From contig NZ_SORI01000001.1 of the NCBI RefSeq assembly GCF_004366815.1, positions 124,001 to 188,000 on the forward strand: a stretch of DNA of 64,000 bases, given 5' to 3'. Positions within the stretch are counted from its first letter, which is position 1, and each line of letters opens with the position of its first letter. Position numbers and translations under genes: made by a program. The notes beneath the pieces are model-generated. The model ran no database searches. It had not been told where the DNA came from and saw only the letters and a program-made list of their open reading frames with translations. Origin of the DNA: Aminivibrio pyruvatiphilus (lineage in GTDB: Bacteria; Synergistota; Synergistia; Synergistales; Aminobacteriaceae). Shown here in pieces: positions 33,988 to 42,843 of this stretch.

Positions 33988-34959
33988 ATGTTGAAAGGCA
34001 GAAGAAACCTGATCGTTGCGGCTGGAGTTCTTTTCATGTTCCTGTTTGCGGGTGCGGCCTTCGCCGTGACCCACATCACCATGGGAACGGCGGGAGTGGG
34101 CGGCATGAACTACCCCGTGGGCATGGCCATGGCCAAAATCTGGAACGCCAACATCAAGGACATGAAGGCTGTCGCCATCGCCACAGCAGGTGCCGTCCAG
34201 AACATCGACATGATCCGGACGAAGGATATCGAAGTGGCGGTCTGCAGGGCCAATGAAGCCTACCGCGCCTTCAACGGCCTTGAGAAATACGAAGGCAAGC
34301 CCCACACCTGGCTCCGCGCCCTTACCGGCGGCGTCATGTTCGACGCCAAGACGGTGGTGGCCCTGAAGGACGAGGGCATCAATTCGATCAAGGACTTCAA
34401 GGGGAAGAGAGTCGCCGTCGGCCCCGTAGGCAGCGGCGGCGAGCTTGACGCCCGGGAAATTCTCGCGGCCTACGGCCTCACCTACAAGGACATTACTCCC
34501 GAGTACGTGGAAGCAAGCCAGGCGGTGGACATGATGTCCGACGGCCTGATCCAGGGCGCCATTCTCGGCTTCACTCCCGGCGCCTCCGCCATCAGCGAAC
34601 TTATGGTTACCGGCAAGGTCATCATTCTTCCCATCGCGGAAGAGGGATACCAGGCCCTGAAGAAGATCAATCCCCTCATCGACAAGAGAGTCCTCAAGGC
34701 CGGAACCTACCCGAACCAGGATTACGACGTGGAAACCTGCGGTGACCCCGCCGACCTCATCATCACCAGGGAAGACATCCCCGAGGACCTCGTCTACCAG
34801 ATGACGAAATCTCTCTATGAGAACCTGGATGGAGTCCGCAGCGTGGCGGCGGCGGTCCGCGGCTTCGGCCCCGACCTCGTGGCCGAGCCCGATAAGATGC
34901 TGATTCCCTACCACCCCGGCGCGCTCCGCTATTTCAAAGAGGCTGGAATCCTGAAGTAA
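33988..34959 (+). CDS. TRAP-TAXI solute-binding protein 2
   Basis: The 323-residue protein has a signal peptide (1-26, cleavage after AFA) and the TAXI start HITMGTAGVGGMNYPVG, followed by GPVGSGGELDARE near 145. It shares the fold with binding protein 1, but ligand-pocket segments differ (for example NIDMIRTKDIEVAV in place of NINLLAAGDVDLII). The ATG at 33988 is preferred because AAAGGAGG lies just upstream; longer in-frame starts would bury the signal peptide. A strong bidirectional terminator follows. Confidence 0.93.
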   Translation: MLKGRRNLIVAAGVLFMFLFAGAAFAVTHITMGTAGVGGMNYPVGMAMAKIWNANIKDMKAVAIATAGAVQNIDMIRTKDIEVAVCRANEAYRAFNGLEKYEGKPHTWLRALTGGVMFDAKTVVALKDEGINSIKDFKGKRVAVGPVGSGGELDAREILAAYGLTYKDITPEYVEASQAVDMMSDGLIQGAILGFTPGASAISELMVTGKVIILPIAEEGYQALKKINPLIDKRVLKAGTYPNQDYDVETCGDPADLIITREDIPEDLVYQMTKSLYENLDGVRSVAAAVRGFGPDLVAEPDKMLIPYHPGALRYFKEAGILK

Positions 34960-34985
34960 GAACCGAACGGGATACTGCACGAAAA

Positions 34986-35026
34986 ATCGCCCCGGCGCGC
35001 CTATGCCGCCGGGGCGATTTTTTTTT
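34986..35026. terminator. Bidirectional intrinsic terminator
   Basis: ATCGCCCCGGC (34986-34996) pairs with GCCGGGGCGAT (35008-35018), followed by nine T on the plus strand and preceded by five A (T on the minus strand). It serves the TAXI operon and the convergent NIF3-like gene. Confidence 0.9.
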
Positions 35027-35343
35027 CATTCCGCCAGCGGAATAAAATTGATCACGGGTACCTCGTAGGGGTGGACCATCCGTATGATCTGTTCCACCTC
35101 TGGGCGGTCTTCGGTACGGCACCGGAATTCCACCTTGATCTCCGGCGCTGCGGAGAGCTTTCCGATCTCGCCGTCATAGGGAGAGGCGCCCTCCAGCGGC
35201 ATCCATGTCCCCGTTACATACATCAGGGCCATGACACAGGCATAATGCCCCTCCCGGAGGAAGCCTTCCCGGTCCAGGGCACTGCGGAGAGGGGGGACGT
35301 ACTCCTCCGGGATGTAGACCTCCACTTTCAGATATTCCGGCAT
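35026..35343 (-). CDS. NIF3/CutA-like dimeric alpha-beta protein (COG3323 type)
   Basis: The 105-residue protein has the family signature GTWMPLEGASPYDGEIGKL around residues 46-64 and ends with HPYEVPVINFIPL. This matches small stand-alone proteins related to the central domain of NIF3/YqfO, which form trimers like CutA or PII. Function is unknown, and metal or nucleotide sensing is often proposed. The ATG at 35343 lies one base after the ABC ATPase stop with GGGGAAGG upstream, so it is the last gene of the ABC operon. Confidence 0.8.
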   Translation of the reverse strand: MPEYLKVEVYIPEEYVPPLRSALDREGFLREGHYACVMALMYVTGTWMPLEGASPYDGEIGKLSAAPEIKVEFRCRTEDRPEVEQIIRMVHPYEVPVINFIPLAE

Positions 35344-35344
35344 T

Positions 35345-36442
35345 CTATTCCTTCCCCGCAGGCAGGGCCTTGGTAAGCTCGGGAATGAAGGAGACGGAGA
35401 CGGCATCTCCCTCGGCGAAGATCTGCCGGGCGTCGGGGTTGTCCACCTGGACGAGGATCTCTCCCAGCTCAGTGGAGACGAAGGATTCGATGCTGTGCCC
35501 GAGGTAGACGTTGGTGGTCACCCGTCCGTCCAGGATCCCCTCTCCAGGAGGTAGAAGGGTCAGCGATTCCGGGCGGCACATGACCAGGGCGGAATCTCCG
35601 GCTTTGAGGCCCGGGGAGAATCGGGGAAGGGTGAAGGTTCTTCCCCTGACCTTGACGGTACAGTGTTCGTCCACCCCCGCCACCTCGGCGGGGAAGAAGG
35701 CCACCTTGCCGATGAAACCCGCCACGAAGGCGCTTGCAGGGTCGCGGTAGACCTGGTGGGGCGATCCTATCTGCACGATCTTCCCTTTGTTCATGACGAT
35801 GATCCTGTCGGAGAGGCTCATGGCCTCCACCCGGTCGTGGGTCACATAGGCGGCGGTGATGCCGAGGGATTTCTGGATGCGTCGGATCTCCACCCGCATC
35901 TGCTCCCGGAGCAGGGCGTCCAGGTTCGACAGGGGTTCGTCCAGCAGGAGGACCGCCGGTTCCACGATGAGGGACCGGGCCAGGGCGACCCGCTGCTGCT
36001 GACCCCCCGAGAGCCTGGAAGGCGGGCGCTTCGCCAGGGCGTCGAGGCCCACCATGCCGAGAAAGCGCATGACCTTCTCCGTGATCTCCTTCTCCGGCAT
36101 CTTTCTGAGCCGGAGGCCGTAGGCCACGTTGTCGAAGACGTTCATGTGGGGGAAGAGCCCGTAGCTCTGGAAGACCATGGCAGTGTCCCGTCTGTTCGGG
36201 GGGAGGAAGGTGATGTCCTCGCTCCCGATGAGGACCCGGCCCCTGGTGGGCAGCTCGAACCCGGCGATCATGCGCAGCGTGGTGGTCTTGCCGCACCCCG
36301 ACGGCCCGAGAAGGGTGACCAGCTCGCCGGGGGCGATGACGAAGTCCGCCTGTTCCACGGCGGTGATATCCTTTCCGGACTGGGGATCCTGGAACACCTT
36401 CCACACGTTTTCAAGGGTGACTGATTTCGATATGTTTTCCAT
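35345..36442 (-). CDS. ABC importer ATP-binding protein (Fe3+/polyamine class)
   Basis: The 365-residue ATPase has the Walker A GPSGCGKTT near 43, signature LSGGQQQR near 140, Walker B LLLDEPLSNLDA near 160, the switch histidine in TAYVTHDR, and a C-terminal TOBE-like domain (255-360). It fits the CUT/FbpC/PotA class that energises import of ferric ion, polyamines, sulfate or aminoethylphosphonate. The ATG at 36442 is supported by AAGGTGGG upstream; a GTG at 36454 would add four residues. It is encoded with the fused permease and the frameshifted binding protein. Confidence 0.9.
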   Translation of the reverse strand: MENISKSVTLENVWKVFQDPQSGKDITAVEQADFVIAPGELVTLLGPSGCGKTTTLRMIAGFELPTRGRVLIGSEDITFLPPNRRDTAMVFQSYGLFPHMNVFDNVAYGLRLRKMPEKEITEKVMRFLGMVGLDALAKRPPSRLSGGQQQRVALARSLIVEPAVLLLDEPLSNLDALLREQMRVEIRRIQKSLGITAAYVTHDRVEAMSLSDRIIVMNKGKIVQIGSPHQVYRDPASAFVAGFIGKVAFFPAEVAGVDEHCTVKVRGRTFTLPRFSPGLKAGDSALVMCRPESLTLLPPGEGILDGRVTTNVYLGHSIESFVSTELGEILVQVDNPDARQIFAEGDAVSVSFIPELTKALPAGKE

Positions 36443-36455
36443 GGTTTGTCCCACC

Positions 36456-38663
36456 TTAGATGCTCATGGTCTTTGCGAGATTTTCGTTCTTCCTGACCAC
36501 CAGCCGGAGGAGCCCGAAGGTCAGAAGGACGATCACGATGAGCGTCGTCGCGAGGACGCTCGCCAGGCCGAACCGCAGGTTTTCCGAGAAGTTGTAGATG
36601 AGAACGGTCAGGTGGTACCACTTGGCGGAGATGAGGAAGATGACCGCGCTCACCGCCGTCATGGAGCGGACGAAGGTGTAGGAGAGGCTGGAGATGAAGG
36701 CCGGCCGTATGAGCGGGAGGACGATGGTGCGGAATACTGTGGGGGTATCCGCGCCGAGGTCCGAGGCCGCCTCCTCGATGGCCGGGTCGATCTGCTTCAG
36801 GGAGGCGAGCCCTCCCTCCACGCCCACGGGAAGTTCCCTGATGACGTAGTTGATCACGATGATGGCCGCCGTGCCCACAAGGATGAGGGGGGCCTTGTTG
36901 AAGGCCAGGATGTAGCTGATGCCCACCAGGGTGCCGGGAAGGGCGAAGGGCGTCAGGATGAGCATGTCGAGCAGCCGCTTGCAGGGGAATTTTTTCCTGG
37001 CCAGCACGAGGGCGGCGATCATGGCCAGGATGCCCGCTATGGGCGTGGCCGCCCCTGCGAGGGTCATGGTGTCAAGGAGTACCCTCCAGCCCCGTTCGAA
37101 GGCCTCCCTGAAGTTGGCCAGGCTGAAGGTGTAGTCGATGCCCCAGTTCTTCACGAAGCACCCGGCGATGATGGTGCCGTAGAGGCTGAAGAGGAAGAGA
37201 ACGATGAGGACCATCAGGGTGACGAGAACTCGCTTCACTCCCGGCGACACGAGCTCCGTCATCCGCCCTGAGGGTTTCCCCGTGACGGTGACGTAGGATT
37301 TGCGGCTCACCCAGTACCGCTGGGCCAGGAAGGCCGACAGGGTTGGAAGGAGGAGCAGCAGGGAAAGGGCGGCCCCATGGCCGAGGCGGTTCATCCCCGT
37401 GACCTCCATGTAGGATTCCACGGAGAGCACCCGGAAGCTCCCGGAGAGGATCAGGGGATTCGCGAAATCCGCCAGGGAGTTGGTGAACACCAGGAGCCAG
37501 GAGCTGAGCAGCCCGGGCACCGAGAGAGGAAGGGTCACCGTTTTGAAGGTCTCCCACCGGGTGGCCCGGAGGTTCAGCGCCGCGTCCTCCAGGGTGGAAT
37601 CGATGGCTTCGAGGATGCCCACCATGGTAAGGAAGGCGATGGGGAACATGCCCATGGTCTGGACAAGGGTCAGCCCCCCGAGGCCGTAGATGGTGAAGTT
37701 CTCCAGGCCGAGGATCTGTTTCGTGATAAGGCCGTTGTTGCCGAAGAGCAGGATGATGGACAGGGTGAGGGAGAAGGGGGGCGAGATGATGGGGAGGGTC
37801 GCCATGGCGGAGAAGAATTTCTTCCCCCGCAGTTTTGTCCTCGAAATGACGAAGGCGAAGAGAAATCCCACCATGGTGGAAGCTGTGGCGGTGAAGGCCC
37901 CCAGGGTGATGCTGCCCTTCAGGGCGGTGACGTACTGCCTCGTGGTGAGGATGGATTTCCACGTTTCGAGGGAAAATTTCCCGTCCTTGAGGAATGTCAG
38001 CCGGACCGCCTCGAAGAGGGGATAGGCGACGAACACTCCCACGATGGTGAACAGGCCGAGGATGACATAGCCGGTGATGGGATCCCTGCTGTAGCCTGCC
38101 ACGGCGAAGACCGCGGCGAAGAGGACCAGGGCGAGGAGAAAGAGCCCCCGCAGGAGGGAAAGGAACCGGTCGAAGCCTCCCGGGGAGAAGAGAAACACGG
38201 CCGTCCCGGTGACGTCTCCCGTCTCGCCGTCATGGGCGGGAGCGAAAAGCACCCGCCGTTCCTCCCCGCCGAGAAGAAACCTTTGGGCGGGCTGGTATAT
38301 TTCGTCGTACATGGCGCTCTCAATTCCCCTGGCGAAATCACGGTCCTTCCCGTGGAGGGCGAAAAATTCCCCGAGAGCGGGAGTGGGGGCGAAGACCTTC
38401 ATGCCTCCCTTGTCCTCCGGAAAGCCCTTGAGAAAGAGAAGCTCGAAATCCCTGGAGGGGCCGCTGATCCTGCGGATCCAGCCGTCAATGGCCTCGTCCT
38501 TCGAGGGAACCGAGCCCATGGCGACCTCGGCGGCTTTTTTGTAATGGTTTTCCGCGATGGCGCCGAAGGAGCCGGCCAGGGCGTTGTACATCCAGAAGAG
38601 CAGGGCGGCGAAGAGCAGAACGGAGAGGGCCAGGGAGAGAAATTTTCTGGAAGGAATGGTCAT
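36456..38663 (-). CDS. Fused ABC importer permease with extra N-terminal extracytoplasmic domain
   Basis: The 735-residue protein holds two inner-membrane permease units (about 230-470 and 490-730), each with an EAA-type loop (EDAALNLRATRWETF and EEAASDLGADTPTVF), as in FbpB/ThiP-like ferric transporters. Unusually, the N-terminus has a membrane segment (8-28), then about 135 non-hydrophobic residues (32-168), then another membrane segment (173-191). That domain should sit outside the membrane and looks sensor- or cache-like, but no family is recognised. The ATG at 38663 follows AAAGGAGGAG. It forms one operon with the binding protein and ATPase. Confidence 0.87.
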   Translation of the reverse strand: MTIPSRKFLSLALSVLLFAALLFWMYNALAGSFGAIAENHYKKAAEVAMGSVPSKDEAIDGWIRRISGPSRDFELLFLKGFPEDKGGMKVFAPTPALGEFFALHGKDRDFARGIESAMYDEIYQPAQRFLLGGEERRVLFAPAHDGETGDVTGTAVFLFSPGGFDRFLSLLRGLFLLALVLFAAVFAVAGYSRDPITGYVILGLFTIVGVFVAYPLFEAVRLTFLKDGKFSLETWKSILTTRQYVTALKGSITLGAFTATASTMVGFLFAFVISRTKLRGKKFFSAMATLPIISPPFSLTLSIILLFGNNGLITKQILGLENFTIYGLGGLTLVQTMGMFPIAFLTMVGILEAIDSTLEDAALNLRATRWETFKTVTLPLSVPGLLSSWLLVFTNSLADFANPLILSGSFRVLSVESYMEVTGMNRLGHGAALSLLLLLPTLSAFLAQRYWVSRKSYVTVTGKPSGRMTELVSPGVKRVLVTLMVLIVLFLFSLYGTIIAGCFVKNWGIDYTFSLANFREAFERGWRVLLDTMTLAGAATPIAGILAMIAALVLARKKFPCKRLLDMLILTPFALPGTLVGISYILAFNKAPLILVGTAAIIVINYVIRELPVGVEGGLASLKQIDPAIEEAASDLGADTPTVFRTIVLPLIRPAFISSLSYTFVRSMTAVSAVIFLISAKWYHLTVLIYNFSENLRFGLASVLATTLIVIVLLTFGLLRLVVRKNENLAKTMSI

Positions 38664-38689
38664 CTCCTCCTTTCCGGTGAAAGAATGAA

Positions 38690-38709
38690 GGGGTCCCGGG
38701 CAGGACCCC
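38690..38709 (-). terminator. Attenuator-like hairpin between binding protein and permease genes
   Basis: On the minus strand GGGGTCC and GGACCCC form a 7-bp stem with a 6-base loop, followed by TTCATTCTTTC. It lies just after the binding-protein stop and just before the permease ribosome site, where attenuation is common. Confidence 0.5.
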
Positions 38710-38736
38710 TTCCAGTTTTCCGACTGCAGGCCGACT

Positions 38737-39746
38737 TTACCGGGAGGCGCCGATTTCCTTGTTCCACCGGTCGAGAAGCCTGCCCTTGTTGGCGGCGTCC
38801 CAGACGTCGTCCTGGTTAACCAGCTTCATCTTCGAGAAGGAGAAGCCCGTCTCCACCGGGGAAGCCTTGTCGCTCAGGGGAATGACGTACCACGTGGCGA
38901 TGATGTCCATGGCGGACTGGCCGAGAATCCAGTCGTAGAGCTTCTTCGCGTTCACCGGGTCCGGACCGTCCTTCAGGAGGGAGAGGGCGGCGGTCTCGAA
39001 GCCCGTTCCGTCGGAAGGAACGGCGATCTCGATGGGGGCGCCTTCCACCTTCAGCTTGACCATGTCGTGAAGGTAGCCGATGGCCACGGGAATTTCGCCG
39101 ATGGCGCAGTTCTTGCCGGGGGCCGACCCGGAGCGGGTGTACTGGTCGATGCTCCTGTCCAGCTTCTTGAGAAAGTCGAAGGCCTTGTCCTCGTCGTTGT
39201 CGAAGACCCGGATCAGTGTGGTGATCATGTTGTAGGCCGTTCCGGAGGTGCCGGGGTTGGCGACCCGGACCTTCTTCTCATACTCGGGTTTCACGATGTC
39301 GGCCCAGGATGCGGGCAGGGGAAGGTTCAGCTCGGCGGACCTGTTGGTATTGATGCAGAAGGCGATGGGGCCTACGTACAGGCCGCGATCCAGAATTTCT
39401 CGGGATCCTTGAACTGGTCGGGGATGGAGCCTGCCATGCGGGAATTGTAGGGAGCCGTCAGCCCCTTGTTCTTGGCGTCGATGTGGAGGGTGCCCACGCC
39501 GCCCACCCAGATGGACGCCTGGGGGTTGGCCTTTTCGGCCTCGATCCGGGCCACCGCCTCGCCGGAGGACAGGCGGACCCATTCCACCACGATGCCGGTT
39601 TCTTTTTCAAACTGCTCGAAAAGGGCCTTCGCCAGGGGCTCCTCCATGGTGGTATAAGCCTTCACCTTTTCGGCGGCGAGGGAATTCCCCGCGATCATGG
39701 TGACGCACAGCAAAACGAGAACAGCCAGGACAACGATTTTTTTCAT
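38737..39746 (-). pseudogene. ABC importer substrate-binding protein (Fe3+ class) with a single frameshift
   Basis: The 5' part (39746 to 39372) encodes a signal peptide (1-24) and the ferric-binding-protein start VKAYTTMEEPLAKALF, up to PEKFWIAACT and then TAG. The 3' part (to 38737) continues the same protein in another frame from LYVGPIAFCINTN to the natural end. The two join if one base is restored around 39376-39386 (WIA-x-LYVGPIAF). The total would be about 336 residues, the normal length. Either the gene is freshly inactivated or the read has an error; the intact promoter and intact permease and ATPase genes favour very recent decay or an error. Confidence 0.85.
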
Positions 39747-39802
39747 TGCTTCATCTCCTCCTGTAGTTTGCGGGCAGCCTCCGGTTGCGCTGTCTCCGCC
39801 TG

Positions 39803-39831
39803 AGTATAGAAAGGGAAGGAGAGCCTGTCAA
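39803..39831 (-). promoter_or_regulatory. Strong promoter of the ABC importer operon
   Basis: On the minus strand a perfect TTGACA (39826-39831), a 17-base spacer and TATACT (39803-39808). The -35 box overlaps the stop codon of the upstream DUF4403 gene. The binding-protein ATG follows at 39746 behind AGGAGGAG. Confidence 0.85.
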
Positions 39832-41294
39832 TTCTTCCCTTCCTTTTTGCCAGTGTATTTCAGGGAAACCGTTCCACCCATGGAAAAGGAGAGCCGGAGT
39901 CCGTCTCCTGCCAGGGAAAACCGCTCCAGGACAAGGGAGCCCACCGAGCCGTCCATCACCAGTTCGTCGGAGACCTGCCGTCCCCGGACCGCTTCGCCGA
40001 GGGAAAGGAGAGTTTTCTCCCGGAGCTCCCCCAGGGGGAAGACCAGGGCATCGCCGATCTCCTTCGCCAGCAGGGGCCTGACAACCCAGGACGCCGCGCG
40101 CATCAGGCCGCGGGTGGAATCTTCGTCGAAGTCCACCCCCTCGATGCGCAGAACCTGTTCTTCCCTGGAAAAGACAGGCTTTCCAGCCAGGTAGACCTTT
40201 CCCTTCAAAGGTGCGCCGAAGGGAGCCTTTCCCGAAATGCCCGCGGCGGCCACCAGTTTTTCCCCGCTGCCGAAAAGGGAAATCTTCTCCACGGTGACGC
40301 TGCCTCCGCCGGGCAGGTCGAGGGGGTCCATGGGGCGGCCGGAGAGAAACTCTTCCAGTGCGCCGTAGGATATGAAGGCGTCAAGGTTGACGAGCACCCC
40401 CGGGTCGAGGTTCGGAGGCAGGGGAGAGAGTTCGGGAAGAGGGGGGCGGGAGGAGACTGCCTCAGGCTCGCCGGAGCTGACCATGAGCAGGCAGCGGAGG
40501 GCCAGGTTGGCGGAAAGAACGCCCCCCTTCGCTGTAAATGGGGGAATGGATACGGCAAGGGGCCGCACCGAAAGGGCCAGCCGGGGAGAATCCGTCAGCG
40601 GGATGGGGGAGTCCAGCTTCTCCCACTGCTCCCTGGCGCGCTCCTTCAGCCGGGCGGAGCGGTTGAGCTCCTCCTCGGCGCGGCGGAGCAGGTCGCCCGA
40701 ACGTTCTTCGAGGAGGGACGACAGGAAGCGGGCTATCCCGATTTTCTGCCCGAGGATGGTGATGGCCGGATTTTCCTTCCATTCAACGGACAGGGAACCG
40801 TCGAGACGGATCATCCAGTCCCTGTCTATCCGGGGCTTCACGTTGAGACGGAGCCTGCCTCCTCCGAAAACTTCCTGTTTCGTGCTCGAGGTGATGCCCA
40901 GAATGTTCCCCTTCCACCGGACGAGGCTTTCAAACCTGAAGGGGAGGGTGACGCAGGTCCTGCCGTCCTCCATGGAAACGGTCACGGGGCCGGTCCGTTC
41001 CACGAGCACGTCGGCTGCCGATTCACCGTAGCTGTCGTCGAGTTTCTGTCCCTTCACGTTGTACAGGGGGTTTCCCAGGGCGTCTCCGAGGAGCCGCTCC
41101 GCCTCCTCGGCACTGATGCTCAGCGGAACGGAGAGGAAGGACTCGGCGGGAGGGGCCGTGGTTATTTTCTTCTCGATTGCCGGCGGGGCTTCCGGGGCAA
41201 GGACGACCTCCTTTTCCTCAGTTGTGGCGGAGACGAGGAAAAAGGCAAGGGATCCGAGGGCACATGCCAGAAGGGCAGCTACAATTTTTTTCAT
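39828..41294 (-). CDS. DUF4403-like (TULIP fold) exported protein
   Basis: The 488-residue protein has an N-terminal signal or anchor (4-24), then a low-complexity proline- and glutamate-rich stretch, then a long beta-rich region. Two similar halves contain elements such as WEKLDSPIPL near 222 and LNVKPRIDRDW near 150. This resembles DUF4403, a family related to tubular lipid-binding (BPI/SMP) proteins. A role in lipid handling between membranes is therefore possible, but rests on distant resemblance. It stands alone, and the ABC promoter starts in its stop codon. Confidence 0.6.
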   Translation of the reverse strand: MKKIVAALLACALGSLAFFLVSATTEEKEVVLAPEAPPAIEKKITTAPPAESFLSVPLSISAEEAERLLGDALGNPLYNVKGQKLDDSYGESAADVLVERTGPVTVSMEDGRTCVTLPFRFESLVRWKGNILGITSSTKQEVFGGGRLRLNVKPRIDRDWMIRLDGSLSVEWKENPAITILGQKIGIARFLSSLLEERSGDLLRRAEEELNRSARLKERAREQWEKLDSPIPLTDSPRLALSVRPLAVSIPPFTAKGGVLSANLALRCLLMVSSGEPEAVSSRPPLPELSPLPPNLDPGVLVNLDAFISYGALEEFLSGRPMDPLDLPGGGSVTVEKISLFGSGEKLVAAAGISGKAPFGAPLKGKVYLAGKPVFSREEQVLRIEGVDFDEDSTRGLMRAASWVVRPLLAKEIGDALVFPLGELREKTLLSLGEAVRGRQVSDELVMDGSVGSLVLERFSLAGDGLRLSFSMGGTVSLKYTGKKEGKN

Positions 41295-41411
41295 GGGAAT
41301 ACCTCTCAGCCGGAAAATTCGCTGTGTTCCGCGTCACCATTATAGCGCGAAAGGGGGACAGCCCGGAAGAACCCGCCCGTGAGACGGGAGAGAGAGGTCC
41401 ATGAGCCGTCA

Positions 41412-41439
41412 TTGACAATCCTCCTCCGCCGGATACAAT
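41412..41439 (+). promoter_or_regulatory. Promoter of the decarboxylase beta-subunit gene
   Basis: Perfect TTGACA (41412-41417), a 16-base spacer and TACAAT (41434-41439). This leaves a leader of about 140 bases before the ATG at 41587, long enough to hold regulation, but no known riboswitch was recognised. A minus-strand TATAAT at 41339-41344 may serve the DUF4403 gene. Confidence 0.75.
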
Positions 41440-41586
41440 GAAGCCGGCGGGAGAGAAAAAGCGTACCGGATGCCGCCGTGGGTCCCGTGCCGGTTTCTGC
41501 CCCGGCCGGGATTTTGGACAGAGGCCTTCAGCGGGGAATATCCTGTGCTGGGGGTCATTTTCATCTGAACGAAGGAGAGAAAAACG

Positions 41587-42708
41587 ATGGAGCAGCTTTT
41601 CGAAGGTTTTCTGGCCCTCACCGGCAGGCAGGCGGTGATGATGGGTGTAGGCGCGGTCCTGCTCTACCTGGCCATAGTAAAGGAGTATGAGCCGTCACTC
41701 CTTCTTCCCATGGGGTTCGGGACGCTGCTGGTGAACATTCCGTTCTCATCCGCCCTGACGCAGATGGCGGGGGACCACCTGCAGCACGGAGCCCTCAGTA
41801 TCCTCTTCGACGCGGGCATCGCCAACGAAATGTTCCCCCTGCTGATCTTTATCGCCATCGGCGCCATGATCGACTTTACCCCCCTCTTCCAGAACCCGGT
41901 GACCTTCATCTTCGGCATTACCGCCCAGGCGGGAATTTTCCTCACCATGGGGCTGGCCCTTCTCTTCGGCTTCGACCTGAAGGAAGCGGCCTCCATAGGC
42001 ATCATCGGCGCGGCGGACGGTCCCACGTCCATCTATGTTTCCGCCAAGTTCGCCCCGCACCTGCTGGGTCCCATTTCGGTGGCGGCCTATTCCTACATGG
42101 CCCTGGTCCCGGTGATCCAGCCGCCGGTGATCAGACTGCTCACCACCTCCGAAGAACGGAAGATCCCCATGCCCTACCATGAAAAGCCCGTTTCAAGGAA
42201 GATGAAAATTCTCTTCCCCATCGGGGTCACCCTCGTCGCGGGAATGTTCGCGCCCCCGTCGGCCTCCCTCATCGGTTTCCTCATGTTCGGCAACCTGCTG
42301 CGGGAGAGCGGCGTGGTTGACAGGCTCGCGAAGGGGGCCCAGAACGAACTGGCCAACATCGTCACCATCCTCCTGGGGCTTGCCATCTCGGCCACCATGA
42401 CCGGGGAGCGGTTCATCCAGCCCCAGACGATCCTCATCCTCTCCATGGGACTCGTGGCCTTCATCCTGGACACGGCGGTGGGGGTGCTTTCGGCGAAGGC
42501 GATCAACCTGTTCAGGAAACAGAAGCTGAACCCCATGATCGGCGCGTCGGGCATCTCGGCCTTCCCCATGTCCGCCAGGCTCGTGCAGAAAATGGCGGCG
42601 GCGGAGGACAGGAACAACTTTATTCTCATGCATGCCGTGGGAGCGAACGTGTCGGGACAGATCGGCTCGGTGCTCGCGGGAGGACTGCTGCTGGCGTTCC
42701 TGGGGTAG
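41587..42708 (+). CDS. Sodium-translocating decarboxylase beta subunit (OadB/GcdB/MmdB family)
   Basis: The 373-residue membrane protein has the family motif GAADGPTSIY with the ion-binding aspartate D144, NIVTILLGL and the C-terminal GASGISAFPMSAR. In oxaloacetate, methylmalonyl-CoA or glutaconyl-CoA decarboxylases it couples carboxybiotin decarboxylation to sodium export. No alpha, biotin-carrier or gamma/delta subunit gene lies nearby, so partners must be elsewhere. A strong promoter with a long leader precedes it, and GAAGGAGAG lies before the ATG. It ends at a bidirectional terminator shared with glutamine synthetase. Confidence 0.93.
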   Translation: MEQLFEGFLALTGRQAVMMGVGAVLLYLAIVKEYEPSLLLPMGFGTLLVNIPFSSALTQMAGDHLQHGALSILFDAGIANEMFPLLIFIAIGAMIDFTPLFQNPVTFIFGITAQAGIFLTMGLALLFGFDLKEAASIGIIGAADGPTSIYVSAKFAPHLLGPISVAAYSYMALVPVIQPPVIRLLTTSEERKIPMPYHEKPVSRKMKILFPIGVTLVAGMFAPPSASLIGFLMFGNLLRESGVVDRLAKGAQNELANIVTILLGLAISATMTGERFIQPQTILILSMGLVAFILDTAVGVLSAKAINLFRKQKLNPMIGASGISAFPMSARLVQKMAAAEDRNNFILMHAVGANVSGQIGSVLAGGLLLAFLG

Positions 42709-42780
42709 AGCAATTTTAGGCAGCGGGGAGCGGCAACGCTCCTCTGCAAGAATTCGCTTTGGTCTTTTGAGGCAGAGCAA

Positions 42781-42833
42781 AGAAAAGGGGCCGTTTCCGG
42801 CGGTTGTGCCGGGAAGCGGCCCCTCTCTTTTCT
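42781..42833. terminator. Bidirectional terminator between decarboxylase and glutamine synthetase genes
   Basis: A long near-perfect inverted repeat: AGAAAAGGGGCCG with CGGCCCCTCTCTTTTCT, continued inside by TTTCCGGC with GCCGGGAA. It provides T-rich tails on both strands for the convergent genes. Confidence 0.8.
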
Positions 42834-42843
42834 GCCCCGGGAA

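Noticed and set aside
41440-41586. Glycine riboswitch upstream of the decarboxylase gene
   Set aside because: GGAGAG and GCCGCCG occur, but the conserved GAAGG and GCAA-type core and second aptamer are missing.
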